Below are positions 32,245-42,244 of a DNA stretch of 64,000 bases, piece after piece. Below the pieces are notes generated by a model that saw nothing but the letters and a program-made list of their open reading frames with translations, ran no database searches and was not told the origin of the DNA. The translations under genes were made by a program, and so were the position numbers. The DNA is from JACVRW01 sp963728155. Lineage in GTDB: Bacteria; Actinomycetota; Thermoleophilia; Solirubrobacterales; Thermoleophilaceae. The stretch covers positions 884,613-948,612 of the forward strand of contig CAVSJF010000006.1 of the NCBI GenBank assembly GCA_963728155.1. The letters are read 5' to 3'. Every line of letters starts with the position of its first letter. Positions within the stretch are counted from its first letter, which is position 1.

Positions 32245-33485
32245 TCAGGCGCGCGGCGGAAGATCGCCCGAGGCGACCAGCCCCAGCGTGCGCTGCACGG
32301 TGAGGCCGTAGGCCTCGATGGCCACGCGCAGGTCGTCCTCCGGGGTGTCCTCCTCCTTGGTGTGTGACACCGGCGGCGAGGAGGAGGAGAAGATCATCAC
32401 GGTGGGCAGCAGCCGCGCCATCTCCGCGGCGTCGTGCAACGGTCCGCTCGGGATCGCGGTGTCCTTGCCGCCCGCCTCGGTCACCGCCTCGCGCGCGAAC
32501 TCGATCAGCCGGTCGTCGAAGGGGATCGGCGGAATCGACCAGACGTGGCGCGAGCTCCACCTCGCAGCCCTGGTCGGCGGCGGCCTGGTCGCACGCCTCC
32601 CGGGCCTCGTCGAGCATGGCGGCCAGCTCGCCCGGATCGAGATGACGCTGGTCGAGCAGCATCTCCGTGCGACCGGCGATCGCCGTTACCACTCCGGGCT
32701 GGCTGGTGGCTCCGCCCACCGTGCAGACGCCGTCGTGGCGAAAGCCGGCCTCGCGGATGGCCAGCGCCGCCTGCGCGGTGGCGGCGAAGCTGTCGCGCCG
32801 CAGCCCCATCGGCGTGGCGCCGGCGTGAGCGGTCTCGCCGGTGAACACGCCCACGTGACGCTCCACCCCGCAGGTGCCGAGCACGGTCGCGGCGGGCTCG
32901 CCGCGGCTCTCGAGCACGGGCCCCTGCTCGATGTGCAGCTCGAGGTAGGCACAGGCGCGGGTGAGCTGGGCGCCCGACTCGTGCGCGCGCGCGAGGTCCA
33001 CGTCGAAGCGGCCGACCACGTCCTCGAGGCGCTCGCCCTCGCGGTCCGCAGGTCGCGCACCTCGTCGATCTCCAGGGTGCCGGCGCAGGCCGAGGAGCCG
33101 AACAGGCTGCGCCCGAAGCGCGCACCCTCCTCGTCGGCCCAGTCGACAAAGCGGAGGCCGGGGCCGTCGCTCTCGGCGGCCCGGGCTGCGCAGCAGCCTC
33201 CACCGCAGCGAACACTCCGAGCGCGCCGTCGAGCCAGCCGCCGGCGGGCACCGAGTCCACGTGCGAGCCGACGATCACGAAGCCCTCGCCCTGCCCGGGC
33301 AGATCGGCCCAGAGGTTTCCGGCGGCGTCGACCGACACCTCAACCGGGAGCTCGTCCAGGCGCGAGCGCAGGAACTCGCGCGCGCGAGTCCACTCGTCGG
33401 TCCAGCACACTCGCCGCGCCCCGTCGGGCCCGCCGGTCAGGCGGGCCAGCTCGCGCAGGTCCTCGAGTACGCGGTCGGCGTTCAC
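32245..33485 (-). pseudogene. N-carbamoyl-amino-acid hydrolase / beta-ureidopropionase-like (M20), multiple frameshifts
   Basis: Zn-dependent amidohydrolase that would release the free amino acid from N-carbamoyl compounds made by dihydropyrimidinase. Pieces in three frames align end to end: LEDLRELARLTGGPDG to SHVDSVPAGGWLDGALGVFA (metal-binding His/Asp), a middle piece RACAYLELHIEQGPVLESRG to TGETAHAGATPMGLRRDS, and MTEAGGKDTAIPSGPLHDAA to FSSSSPPVSHTKEEDT. Frame breaks lie near 33195, 33045 and 32550. Total length (about 413 codons) is right for the family. The GTG start overlaps the dihydropyrimidinase stop. Probably intact in the organism and damaged by assembly indels. Confidence 0.75.
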
Positions 33486-34870
33486 GTGGCCACGGCGGCC
33501 GGCGCGCCGAGCGAGCGCGGCACGAAGCGTCCGTGCCCGGGCTGAGTGAGGATCTCGCCGCGGTCATAGACCATCGCGCCCCGGCAGAGCGTGTGGCGCA
33601 CGCTGCCCGTGGAGCGCTCGCCCTCGAAGAGGTCGTAGTCGACGTTCATGTGCGACGTGCGCGTGGAGAACTCGAACGGCGTGGCGGGGTCGAACACGAC
33701 GAGGTCGGCGTCCTTGCCCGCGGCGACCGCACCCTTGCGCGGCGAGCCCGAAGCGGCGCGCGATCGCCGTGGAGGTCATGTCCACCAGCTCCTCGGGGTG
33801 ATCCGGCCGCCCTCCACGCCCAGCTCCCAGAGCTTCACCAGGCGGTGCTGGATCATGGCCAGCCCGTTGGGGATCTTCGAGAAGTCGTCGCGCCCGAGCG
33901 CCTTCTGCTCGCTGTTGAACGGGCAGTGGTCGGTGGACACGCTCTCGAGCACGCCCCGGTCGAGCGCCGCCCACAGCAGCTCCTGGTTGTGGGCCTCGCG
34001 CAGCGGCGGCGAGCAGACGTAGCGCGCGCCCTCGAAGTCGGGGCGCTCGAGGTCCTCGATCGTGTTGGTCAGGTACTGCAGGCAGGTCTCCCCCGACACG
34101 CCCACGCCGCGGGCCTGTCCGGCGGCGATCTCGTCGGCGGCCAGGCCGCAAGTGACGTGGACGATGTAGACCGGAGCGCCGGCCAGCTCGGCCAGGCGCA
34201 CCGAGCGGTGGGTGGCCTCGGCCTCCAGCGCCTCCGGGCGGGTGTGGGCGTGGTGGATCGGGTCGGTGCGGCCGGCGGCCAGCGCGCGCTCCACGAGCAC
34301 GTCGATGGCCCAGCCGTTCTCGGCGTGGACCATGGTCAGCGCACCCAGGTCGCGGGTGCGCTCGAGCACGCGGAAGAACAGGTCGTCGGTCACCATCAGC
34401 ACGCCGCGGTAGGCGAGGAAGACCTTGAAGGTGCAGATGCCCTCGCTCCACCATCGGGCTCCATGTCGGCGAACGTGCCCTCGTCGGCCTGGGTGATGGC
34501 CATGTGGAAGCCGTAGTCCACGTGTGCGGCGCCCTCGGCGCGCCCGCGCCACTCCTCCAGCGACGAGCGCAGCCCCTCGGGGTGCTGCTGGATCACGAAG
34601 TCGACGATGCAGGTGGTGCCCCCCGCTGCCGCGGCGCGCGTGCCGGTGTCGTAGTCGTCGATCGAGCGCGTGCCGCCGAAGGGCATCGCCATGTGGGTGT
34701 GGTTGTCGATCAGCCCGGGCAGCACGAAGCAGCCGCTCGCGTCGATCACCTCGGCGTCCACGTCGCCGAGCGCGCCGACCGCCGCGATCTCGCTCGCCGT
34801 CGATCAGCACATCGGCCACCGACGAGTGGCTGGCGGTGACCACCGTGCCGCCCTGGATGAGCTTTCTCAT
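33482..34870 (-). pseudogene. Dihydropyrimidinase / D-hydantoinase, multiple frameshifts
   Basis: Zn amidohydrolase opening dihydropyrimidine or hydantoin rings. Pieces in order: MRKLIQGGTVVTASHSSVAD; GLIDNHTHMAMPFGGT (metal His pair); FKVFLAYRGVLMVTDD (carboxylated Lys); VHAENGWAIDVL; YIVHVTCGLAADE; SVSTDHCPFNSEQK (metal Asp); and a C-terminal piece THMNVDYDLFEG-type ending VPRSLGAPAAVAT. Frame breaks lie near 34795, 34450 and 33770. The 463-codon span equals a normal dihydropyrimidinase. Its ATG overlaps the upstream LLM gene stop (ATGA) and its stop overlaps the carbamoylase GTG, a tight operon. Confidence 0.82.
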
Positions 34871-35902
34871 GTTCGGCCTCCGCCCACGCCGGCGAAGCGC
34901 GGGATGATCTCGCGTCCGTAGGTCTCGAGCGTCTGCTCCTGGCCCTCGGTCATGAGGTAGATGTTGAACTGGTCGACGCCGATCGATTCCAGCTGCGCGC
35001 AGCTTCGCGGCCGCCTGCTCGGGGGTGCCGAGCACGCAGAAGCGGTCGCAGATCTCGTCGCTGACGAAGGCGCCGTGCTTGGCTCCCACCCGCGAGTGCT
35101 CGTCGTAGTCGTAGCCCGTGCGCTCGGGCACGTAGTCGGTGAGCGCCTTCGGCACCACCGAGCCGTCGCTGCCGTAGCGCGCGATCAGGTCGCGCACGTG
35201 GTTGGACACCATCGCCGGGAACCAGCGCACCTGCTCGCGCGCGGCCGCGATGTCGTCCGAGATGTGGCTCGGCGCGCAGACGATGCATTTGAGCTTGCGC
35301 CGGGTCGCGGCCCGCCTGCTCGGCCGCCGCGCGGGCGGTGCCCATGGTCCACTGGATGATGTCGGGGTCGGCGAGCTGGATGATCACGCCGTCGCCCAGG
35401 CGCCCGGCCACCCCCAGCACGCGCGGGCCGTAGCCGGCCACGTGCATCTCGATCGGCGGGAGGTCGGGCCGCACCCAGGCCAGCTCGAGCTCCGTGTCGT
35501 TCCAGCGCACCTTCTCGCCGTTCATGAAGGGCTTGATCATCGCGATGGCCTGCTCGAACTTGGCCACCGGCACCGGCTTCTGGCCGATGTAGCGCCGGGC
35601 GGAGTCGCCGCGCCCGATGCCCATGACCATGCGGCCCTCCGAGATGTCCTGCAGCGTCGCGTAGGCGCTGGCCAGCACCGTCGGCTCGCGCGTGCCCGGG
35701 TTGGTGACCATGTGCCCGAGCTTGATCCGCTCGGTGGCCGCCGCCGCGAGCGCGAGCGTGGGCGTCGACTCCTGCCACAGCACGTGCGAGTCGTAGGTCC
35801 AGCCGTACTCGAAGCCGTGCTCCCTCGGCCAGCTGCAGCAGCTCGATCATGCGCCCGATAGGGCGGATCGGGCAGGACCGTTACGCCGAAGCTCAGGGCC
35901 AT
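34867..35902 (-). pseudogene. LLM-class F420/flavin-dependent oxidoreductase, multiple frameshifts
   Basis: Luciferase-like-fold oxidoreductase of about 345 residues. Pieces include MALSFGVTVLPDPPYR; HVLWQESTPTLALAAAATER; KLGHMVTNPGTREPTVLASA; GRMVMGIGRGDSARRYIG; GYGPRVLGVAGRLGDGVIIQ; and a C-terminal piece VRDLIARYGSDGSVVPKALT to DRFCVLGTPEQAAAKLRAAG. These are F420-dependent methylenetetrahydromethanopterin-reductase-like features. Frame breaks lie near 35850, 35305 and 34995. It lies between nucleoside hydrolase and dihydropyrimidinase genes, the place where a uracil-reducing enzyme would be needed. The cofactor choice (F420 or FMN) is not settled by the sequence. Confidence 0.75.
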
Positions 35903-35912
35903 GTCGCGCACC

Positions 35913-36869
35913 CTACCCAGGTGTTCCGAGCCGGTCCACGGCCGCGATCACCAACTCCCAGAAGCCCGGCGCGTCGAGCTCCATGGCGACCTTACGTTCG
36001 GGGGCCGGCCGCGCACGCCAAAGCGGTCGCAGACGGTCGCTCCGCGGGTGTGCGTTCCGTGCAGCTCGACGGACACATGCGCCTCTTCGCAGCGCACCAG
36101 AGCCGGGTCGATCACGCGGGCGACGGCGACGGGGTCGTGAACGGGTGGCGCGTGCAGGCCCCAGATGTCGCGATAGCGGTCCCCGAAGAAGCTGAGGAGC
36201 AGCACGACCATCTCGGCCAGCGGAGTGCCGAGGCCGCGAATCCGGTTGAGCACATCGCCGGTGGCCAGCGCCTGATGGGTGACATTGAGCCCGCACATCG
36301 TCACGTCCAGGCCGCTCGAGAAGACCACGTCGGCCGCCTCGGGATCCACCAGGATGTTGAACTCGGCCAACGGCTCGACGTTTCCCACGTCGGTCGAGCC
36401 TCCCATCAGCACGATCTCGCGGATGCGCGGCGTGAGATCGGGGAATCTCGTCAGCAGCAGCGCGATGTTGGTCAGCGGTCCGGTGGGAACCAGCGTCACC
36501 GGCTCGGCGCTCTCGCGCAGGAGACCGCGCGATCAGCTCCACGGCGTGCTCGTCGACGAGCTCCATGTCGGGGCTCGGGAGCGGCGCGCCGTCGAGGCCC
36601 GACTCGCCGTGCACGCTCGGCGCGGTGCGCAGCTCCCCCGAAATCGGGCCGGGCGCGCCCGCGGCTATGGGCACGCCGCGGATGCCGGCCATCGAGCAGA
36701 TCGCCCGCGCGTTGTAGCTCGTTCGCTCGAGCGTGCCGTTGCCGGCGACGGTGGTGATGGCCAGCAGGTCGATCCGCGGGTCCGCCGCCGCGAGCAGGAT
36801 CGCGACCATGTCGTCGTGCCCGGGATCGCAGTCCAGGATCGTCGGTATGGCGGTCTTTGTGCGGCTCAT
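35913..36869 (-). pseudogene. Inosine-uridine-type nucleoside hydrolase, frameshifted
   Basis: Cleaves ribonucleosides to base and ribose. The Ca-binding N-terminal motif TILDCDPGHDDMVAILLA, TTVAGNGTLERTSYNARAI and VHGESGLDGAPLP are intact. A surplus base near 36525 moves the middle (TLVPTGPLTNIALLLTRFPD, VLMGGSTDVGNVEPLAEFNI, HDPVAVARVIDPAL) to another frame, and the original frame returns near 35995 for MELDAPGFWELVIAAVDRLG. Joined length of about 318 residues is normal. It would supply uracil or other bases to the downstream ring-opening enzymes. ATG 36869 lies 10 bases after the exporter gene. Confidence 0.82.
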
Positions 36870-36879
36870 CGTCGCGACC

Positions 36880-37728
36880 TTAAGCGTCGCGCGGCGCCAC
36901 CGCCGCGTTGCGCGCGGCTCCGGCGCTGGCCGCGACCACGAGCCCGATGGCCGCGATCTCCCGCGCGACCAGCGATTCGCCGAGCACCAGGTAGCCGGCG
37001 AGCGCAGCCACCCCGGGCTCCAGGCTCATCAGCACACCGAACACGCCGGCGGGCATGCGCCGCAGCGCCTCCAGCTCGAGCGTGTAGGGGATCGCGGACG
37101 ACATGATCCCCACGGCCGCGCCCGCCAGCAGCACCGAGGGCACGAGCAGGTCGGAGCCCGCCTGCGCGATCCCCACCGGCGCGAGCGGCACGATGGCCAC
37201 CAGCATGGCCAGCGCCAGGCCCGAGCCACCGGGAAAGGCCTCGCCCACGCGCACGCTGAGGAGGATGTACGCGGCCCAGAAGGCACCGGCGAGGAGAGCC
37301 AGCGCCACACCCACCCCGTCGAGGCCGCCGGTGCCGAAGTCCGACAGCAGCAGGATCCCGCTCGCGGCCAGCGCCACCCACACGAGGTCGAGGGCGCGCC
37401 GGGAGCCGAAGACCGCCACGCCCAGCGGCCCCACGAACTCGAAGGTGACCGCCACGCCGAGTGGGATGCGATCGATCGAGGCGTAGAAGGCCAGGTTCAT
37501 CGCGCCGAGCACCAGGCCGAACACGAGCGCCAGGCGCAGATCGCGCGCACTGTGGCCGCGCAAGCGCGGGCGCCAGATCGCGGCCAGCACCACCGCCGCG
37601 GCCAGGATGCGCAGGAAGACCGTGCCCCCGGAGCCGATCTCGTCGAAGAGGGTCTTGGCCAGGGCCGCCCCGACCTGTACCGAGGACACGGCTACCAGCA
37701 CGAGCACGGTGGGCGGCACGCGTTCCAC
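36880..37728 (-). CDS. EamA/DMT family exporter, RhtA-like
   Basis: A 282-residue membrane protein with about ten helices in two EamA repeats; the pattern FEFVGPLGVAVFGSRRALD and EPGVAALAGYLVLGE is typical of RhtA-like threonine/homoserine exporters. The GTG at 37728 gives a first helix at VLVLVAVSSVQVGAALAKTL. It is first in a five-gene minus-strand operon with nucleoside hydrolase, LLM oxidoreductase, dihydropyrimidinase and carbamoylase genes, so transport of a nucleoside, base or beta-amino-acid product is possible. Divergent from the PLP enzyme gene by 37 bases. Confidence 0.85.
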   Translation of the reverse strand: MERVPPTVLVLVAVSSVQVGAALAKTLFDEIGSGGTVFLRILAAAVVLAAIWRPRLRGHSARDLRLALVFGLVLGAMNLAFYASIDRIPLGVAVTFEFVGPLGVAVFGSRRALDLVWVALAASGILLLSDFGTGGLDGVGVALALLAGAFWAAYILLSVRVGEAFPGGSGLALAMLVAIVPLAPVGIAQAGSDLLVPSVLLAGAAVGIMSSAIPYTLELEALRRMPAGVFGVLMSLEPGVAALAGYLVLGESLVAREIAAIGLVVAASAGAARNAAVAPRDA

Positions 37729-37765
37729 GGCGGGTGACGCTACTCACGCGCGGGATACTGAGCCG

Positions 37766-38970
37766 ATGGCGCGCGGGCGCACCTACGAGGAGCTCGAGTC
37801 GATCTTCGCGGAGGTGGACGGGCCCTTCGCGCTGGTGGACCTGGATGCGATGTGGTCGAACGGCCGCGAGATGCTGGCGCGTGCGCAGGGCACGCCGATC
37901 CGGGTGGCCAGCAAGTCGGTGCGCTGCCGCTCGCTGCTGACCGCGATGCTGCGCGAGAGCAAGCCGGCTGCCGGGGCCTGATGACCTTCACCCTGCCCGA
38001 GTCGCTGTGGCTGCACGGCCAGGGGTTCGACGATCTGTTGCTGGCCTATCCCACCAGCGATCGCCCGGCACTGAATCGCCTGGCGAGCCTGGACGGCGAG
38101 GGGGCGCCGATCGTGATGGTCGACTCGGTCGAGCACCTCGAGTTCATCGAGTCGGCGGCGGGGCCGGGGGGCGGCCGCGTACGGGTGTGCATCGACGTCG
38201 ACGTGAGCTGGTGGCCGCTGGGCGGGCGCGTGAAGGTGGGCGTGATGCGCTCGCCGTTGCGCACACCGGCTCAGGCCCAGGCGCTCGCGCGGGCGATCGC
38301 CGCCCGCCCGCGCTTCGAGTTCGCCGGGCTGATGGCCTATGAGGCGCACATCGCCGGGGTCGGCGACCGGCCGTCCGGGCGCCGCCAGGCGCTCGAGGGA
38401 TCGATGATCCGCCTGATGAAGCGCCGCTCCGCGGCCGAGATCGCCGAGCGCCGGGCAGCCGTGGTCGCCGCGGTGCGGGAGGTGGCGCCGGTGCCGCTGG
38501 TCAACGGAGGCGGCACCGGCAGCGTGCACCTCACACGGCGGGAGCCGGTGATCACCGAGATCACGGCGGGCTCCGGATTCTTCGCCCCCACCCTCTTCGA
38601 CCGCTACTCCGACTTCGCGCTGACCCCGGCGGCGATGTTCGCCCTCCCCGTGGTGCGCCGGCCGAGCGCCGCAGCGGCGACGCTGCTGGGCGGCGGCTAC
38701 CACGCGTCCGGCGCGGCCGGCCCCGACCGCCTGCCTTCGCCCCACCTGCCCCCCGGCCTGCGGCTCGTTGCACGGGAGGGTGCAGGCGAGGTTCAGACGC
38801 CGGTGATCGGGGCGGCGGCAGCTAGCCTGCGAATAGGCGACCGGGTCTATTTCCGGCACGCCAAGGCGGGTGAGCTCTGCGAGCGTTTCGACAGCCTCCA
38901 CCTCGTGAGCGGCGAGGAGATCGTCGACGTGGTGCCTACGTACCGCGGCGAGGGCCGCTGCGAGCTCTGA
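37766..38970 (+). CDS. Alanine-racemase-fold amino acid deaminase/aldolase (frameshifted)
   Basis: PLP enzyme of the D-threonine aldolase / D-serine dehydratase-like group acting on D-amino acids. The N-terminal piece has the PLP lysine in TPIRVASKSVRCRSLL (near residue 51). The frame shifts by one base near 37965; the rest reads GLMTFTLPESLWLHGQGFDD, VDVSWWPLGGRVKVGV, VNGGGTGSVHLTRREPV and a C-terminal VYFRHAKAGELCERFD, where His and Cys may bind a metal. Total length is about 400 residues. The exact reaction cannot be assigned. The following sulfatase frame overlaps or abuts its stop. Confidence 0.8.
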
Positions 38971-38999
38971 GTCTCGGCGCCGCGCTGGCGGCGCTGCTC

Positions 39000-40670
39000 G
39001 TGTTCGCCGGATCCGCCGCCGCCCGGCCCAACGTCGTGGTGATGATGACCGACGACCAGACGGCGGCCTCCCTGAAGTACATGCCGCAGACGGGCGCGCT
39101 GCTGGCCGCCGAGGGCACGACCTTCGAGAACTCGATCGCCTCCTTCCCGCTGTGCTGTCCCTCGCGCGCGACCCACCTGACCGGCCAGTACGCCCACAAC
39201 CACGGGGTCCTCCACAACAGCGGCCCGTTCGGCGGATTCGGGCGCCTCGACCACACCAACACCCTTCCCGTGTGGCTACAGGACGCGGGCTACCGGACGA
39301 TGCACGTGGGTCGCTATCTCAACGGCTACGAATACGCCGACGGAGTCCCCGCCGGTTGGAGCGACTGGCACGGCGCGCCCCACTCGACCGCCTTCAACTA
39401 CTCGCGCTGGAAGGTCAACGAGAACGGCTCGCTCGAGTCATATCCGCAGCCCGAGCGCCCCGACGAGTACCTCACGGACTACCAGGGCCGGCGGGCCGCG
39501 GAGCTCATCGAAGAGGCGGCGCCCTGGCGAGCGCCCGTTCTACCTCCAGCTGTGGTTCGTGGCCCCCCACCGGGGCTCGCCACGCGATCCCGACGACCCG
39601 GCCGGCGTGGGCACCCCCTCCCCCCCGGCCCGAGACCGCGACAGCTTCGCCTCCACTCCCATGCCCCGCCCGCCGAGCTTCGACGAGGCCAACATGCTGG
39701 ACAAGCCGCAGGTGGTGGCCGACCGCCCGCGCCTGACGCCCGAGATCGCCGCCGGGATCGAGGAGAACTGGCGCCAGGAGCTCGAGAGCCTGCAGGCGGT
39801 CGACGACGCGGTCGCGGGCGTGGTGGAAACGCTGCAGCCGCACCGGCGAGCTCGAGAACACGCTGATCCTCTTCACCTCGGACAACGGGTTCATGCACGG
39901 TGAACACCGGGCCCGGGGCGAGAAGGTGCTGCTCTACGAGGAGTCGCTGCGCGTGCCGCTCGTTATGCGCGGCCCGGGCGTGCCTCGTGGCGCCTGCGCG
40001 ACCCGCGGCCGGTGGCCAACATCGATCTGGTCCCCACGATCGCGGAGGCCGCCGGCGCCACCCCGCTGCGCACGCTCGACGGCCGCTCGCTGCTCGAGCT
40101 CGTCCGCGACCGGGAAGTCTGGCTGGGCCGCGACCTGCTGATCGAGAACGGCAACGGGGCCAACAACGTGCCGGCCTACCGGGCGATCCGAACCAACCGA
40201 CTTCGTCTACGCCGAGCACCTCACGCACCGGCGAGCTCGAGCTCTACGATCTGCAGCGCGACCCCCATCAGCTGCGCAGCGTGGACGGTGGGTCGCGCTA
40301 CGAGGCGGTCCAGCGCGACCTCGCCGCCCGTCTGCGCACCCTCAGGCGCTGCGCCGGCCAGGGCTGCCGCAAGGAGCCCGCGCTCAAGCTGGCTCTGCGC
40401 TCGAACGGCCGGCGCGTGACCGACGGCGCGTGCCCGGCCGGAGACCTGCGGATTCGGGTGGTGGGACGCGACGCCGAGCGAGTGGTGGCCGCCGACCTTC
40501 GCTTCGGCCACCGGCGCGCGGTCAAGGTCGTGGACGTGCCGATCTCGGAGCGACTGCGCCCGCCGCGCCTGGGCGCGGGGCGGCGCTACCTCCTTCGCGT
40601 TCGCACCGAGTTGCGGGACGGTCGGCTCTTCACCCTCGACCGCCGGCTGCGGGCCTGCGGCGGCAGGTGA
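39000..40670 (+). pseudogene. Sulfatase 1 (formylglycine type), multiple frameshifts
   Basis: Exported sulfatase closely related to the next gene. The first piece has RPNVVVMMTDDQTAASL (metal Asp pair) and FPLCCPSRATHLTG, with CCPSR matching the CxPSR formylglycine motif. Later pieces, each one frame further on, are DEANMLDKPQVVADRPRLTP, LENTLILFTSDNGFMHGEHR and ELYDLQRDPHQLRSVDGG to a basic C-terminal domain ending RRLRACGGR. Breaks lie near 39535, 39845, 40000 and 40210. A hydrophobic signal-like stretch (SLGAALAALLVFAGSAAA) extends upstream of GTG 39000 without a start codon, so the N-terminus may also be damaged. Its TGA overlaps the sulfatase 2 GTG. Confidence 0.75.
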
Positions 40671-42244
40671 GGGCGGCCGCGGCGGCGCTGACGCTCGCCC
40701 TGGCCGCGGCGGGCTGCGGTGGCGGGTCGCCCGGGGCCGAGCCCGCCCGGCCCAACATCGTGGTGATCATGACCGACGATCAGACCGCCGAGTCCATCCG
40801 CGCGATGCCGGGCGTACGGTCCTCACTGGCCGCCGCCGGCACCACCTTCGATCGTGCGTACGCCTCCACCGCGCTCTGCTGCCCCTCGCGCGCCACGCTG
40901 TTCACCGGCCAGTACATGCACAACCACGGCGTGCTCGGCAACCGCCCGCCCGAAGGGGGCTACGGGCGCCTCGATACGCGCAACTACCTCCCCGGCTGGC
41001 TGCAGGCCGCGGGCTACCACACCATCCACATCGGCAAGTTCCTCAACCGCTACGGCCAGGACAACCCACCCACCGAGGTGCCGGCCGGCTGGAGCGAGTG
41101 GTACGCCTCGGTCGATCTCTCGACCTATCAGTACACGGGATACCAGCTCAACGAGAACGGAGTGCTCGGCACCTACGGGCGGTATCAGACCGACGAGTAC
41201 AGCGACCGCGCCGTGGCCGCGGTGGGACGCCTGGCCCCTCAAACGGCCCCATTCTTCCTCTCGGTGGGATACCTGGCTCCCCATAGCGGCGGGCCACGCG
41301 ACCCTGACGATCCTCCAGGCCTCGTCACCCCCCGGCCCGCGGAGCGCCACCGCGACCTCTACGCGGCCGCCGCGCTGCCCCGCTCGGGCGCCTTCGACGA
41401 GGCCGACGTCTCGGACAAGCCCGGGTTCATCCGGCGCCTTCCCCGGGTCTCTGCCGCCCGGCGCGCGGCGATCGAGGAGAGCTACCAGCAGCGCCTGGAG
41501 TCGCTGCGCGCGGTGGACGAGGGGGTGGTGCGCATCGTCGGCGCCCTGCGCGCGGCCGGCGAGCTCGAGAACACCCTGATCGTCTTCACCTCGGACAACG
41601 GATTCCTCCAAGGCGAGCACCGCGTGCCCTACGGCAAGGTGGTGGTCTACGAGCCGTCGGTGGCGGTGCCGCTGATCATGCGCGGCCCCGGTGTGCCGCG
41701 GGCGGCGCGGCGGCGGCAGCTCGTGGTGAACGCCGACCTCGCGCCCACCATCCTCGAGGCGGCCGGTGCCACTCCCGGCCGGGTGCAGGACGGCCGCTCG
41801 CTGTCCGCACTGCTCTCCGACCGCGGCCTGGAGTGGGGGCGCGAGCTGCTCTTCGAAGGGCCGAGCGGCTTCGACGCCGTCGCCTTCTCCGCGTTGCGTA
41901 ACCAGCGCTACCTCTACGTCGAATACGAGAGCGGCGCGAGCGAGCTCTACGACATGGCCCGAGACCCCGATCAGCTGCGGAGCCTCCACCGCGAGCCGGC
42001 GCTGGCCGGGCTGAGAGCCAAGCTCGCGGCGCGCCTGGCCGCACTTCAGGTGTGCGCCGGTGCCGCCTGCCGGACCCGGCCCCCGGCCCGGCTGGTGCTG
42101 CGCGGCTGCCGGGGGGAGGTTCGGGCGTCTCAGCGGGCCCGCGTCCGCCTGCGCCGGCGCGGGACGGCGCTGCGCGCGCGAGTGCAGACCGCCGACGGGC
42201 GGCTGGTGACGCTGGACCGCGAGCTTCCTCGCGCGTGTGACTAA
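40667..42244 (+). CDS. Sulfatase 2, lipoprotein (formylglycine type)
   Basis: A 525-residue exported sulfatase that would hydrolyse sulfate esters outside the cell. The N-terminus is a lipoprotein signal (ALTLALAAAGC, lipidation Cys at residue 17). Metal-binding DD is at 37-38 in IVVIMTDDQT, and the Cys destined for formylglycine is C71 in LCCPSRATLFTGQYMHNHGV. IVFTSDNGFLQGEHR supplies the second metal site. A C-terminal extension with three Cys (CAGAACRT, LRGCRGE) is shared with sulfatase 1. The GTG start overlaps the upstream TGA. An anaerobic or FGE-type maturase is required and is not in this window. The substrate is unknown. Confidence 0.9.
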   Translation: MRAAAAALTLALAAAGCGGGSPGAEPARPNIVVIMTDDQTAESIRAMPGVRSSLAAAGTTFDRAYASTALCCPSRATLFTGQYMHNHGVLGNRPPEGGYGRLDTRNYLPGWLQAAGYHTIHIGKFLNRYGQDNPPTEVPAGWSEWYASVDLSTYQYTGYQLNENGVLGTYGRYQTDEYSDRAVAAVGRLAPQTAPFFLSVGYLAPHSGGPRDPDDPPGLVTPRPAERHRDLYAAAALPRSGAFDEADVSDKPGFIRRLPRVSAARRAAIEESYQQRLESLRAVDEGVVRIVGALRAAGELENTLIVFTSDNGFLQGEHRVPYGKVVVYEPSVAVPLIMRGPGVPRAARRRQLVVNADLAPTILEAAGATPGRVQDGRSLSALLSDRGLEWGRELLFEGPSGFDAVAFSALRNQRYLYVEYESGASELYDMARDPDQLRSLHREPALAGLRAKLAARLAALQVCAGAACRTRPPARLVLRGCRGEVRASQRARVRLRRRGTALRARVQTADGRLVTLDRELPRACD

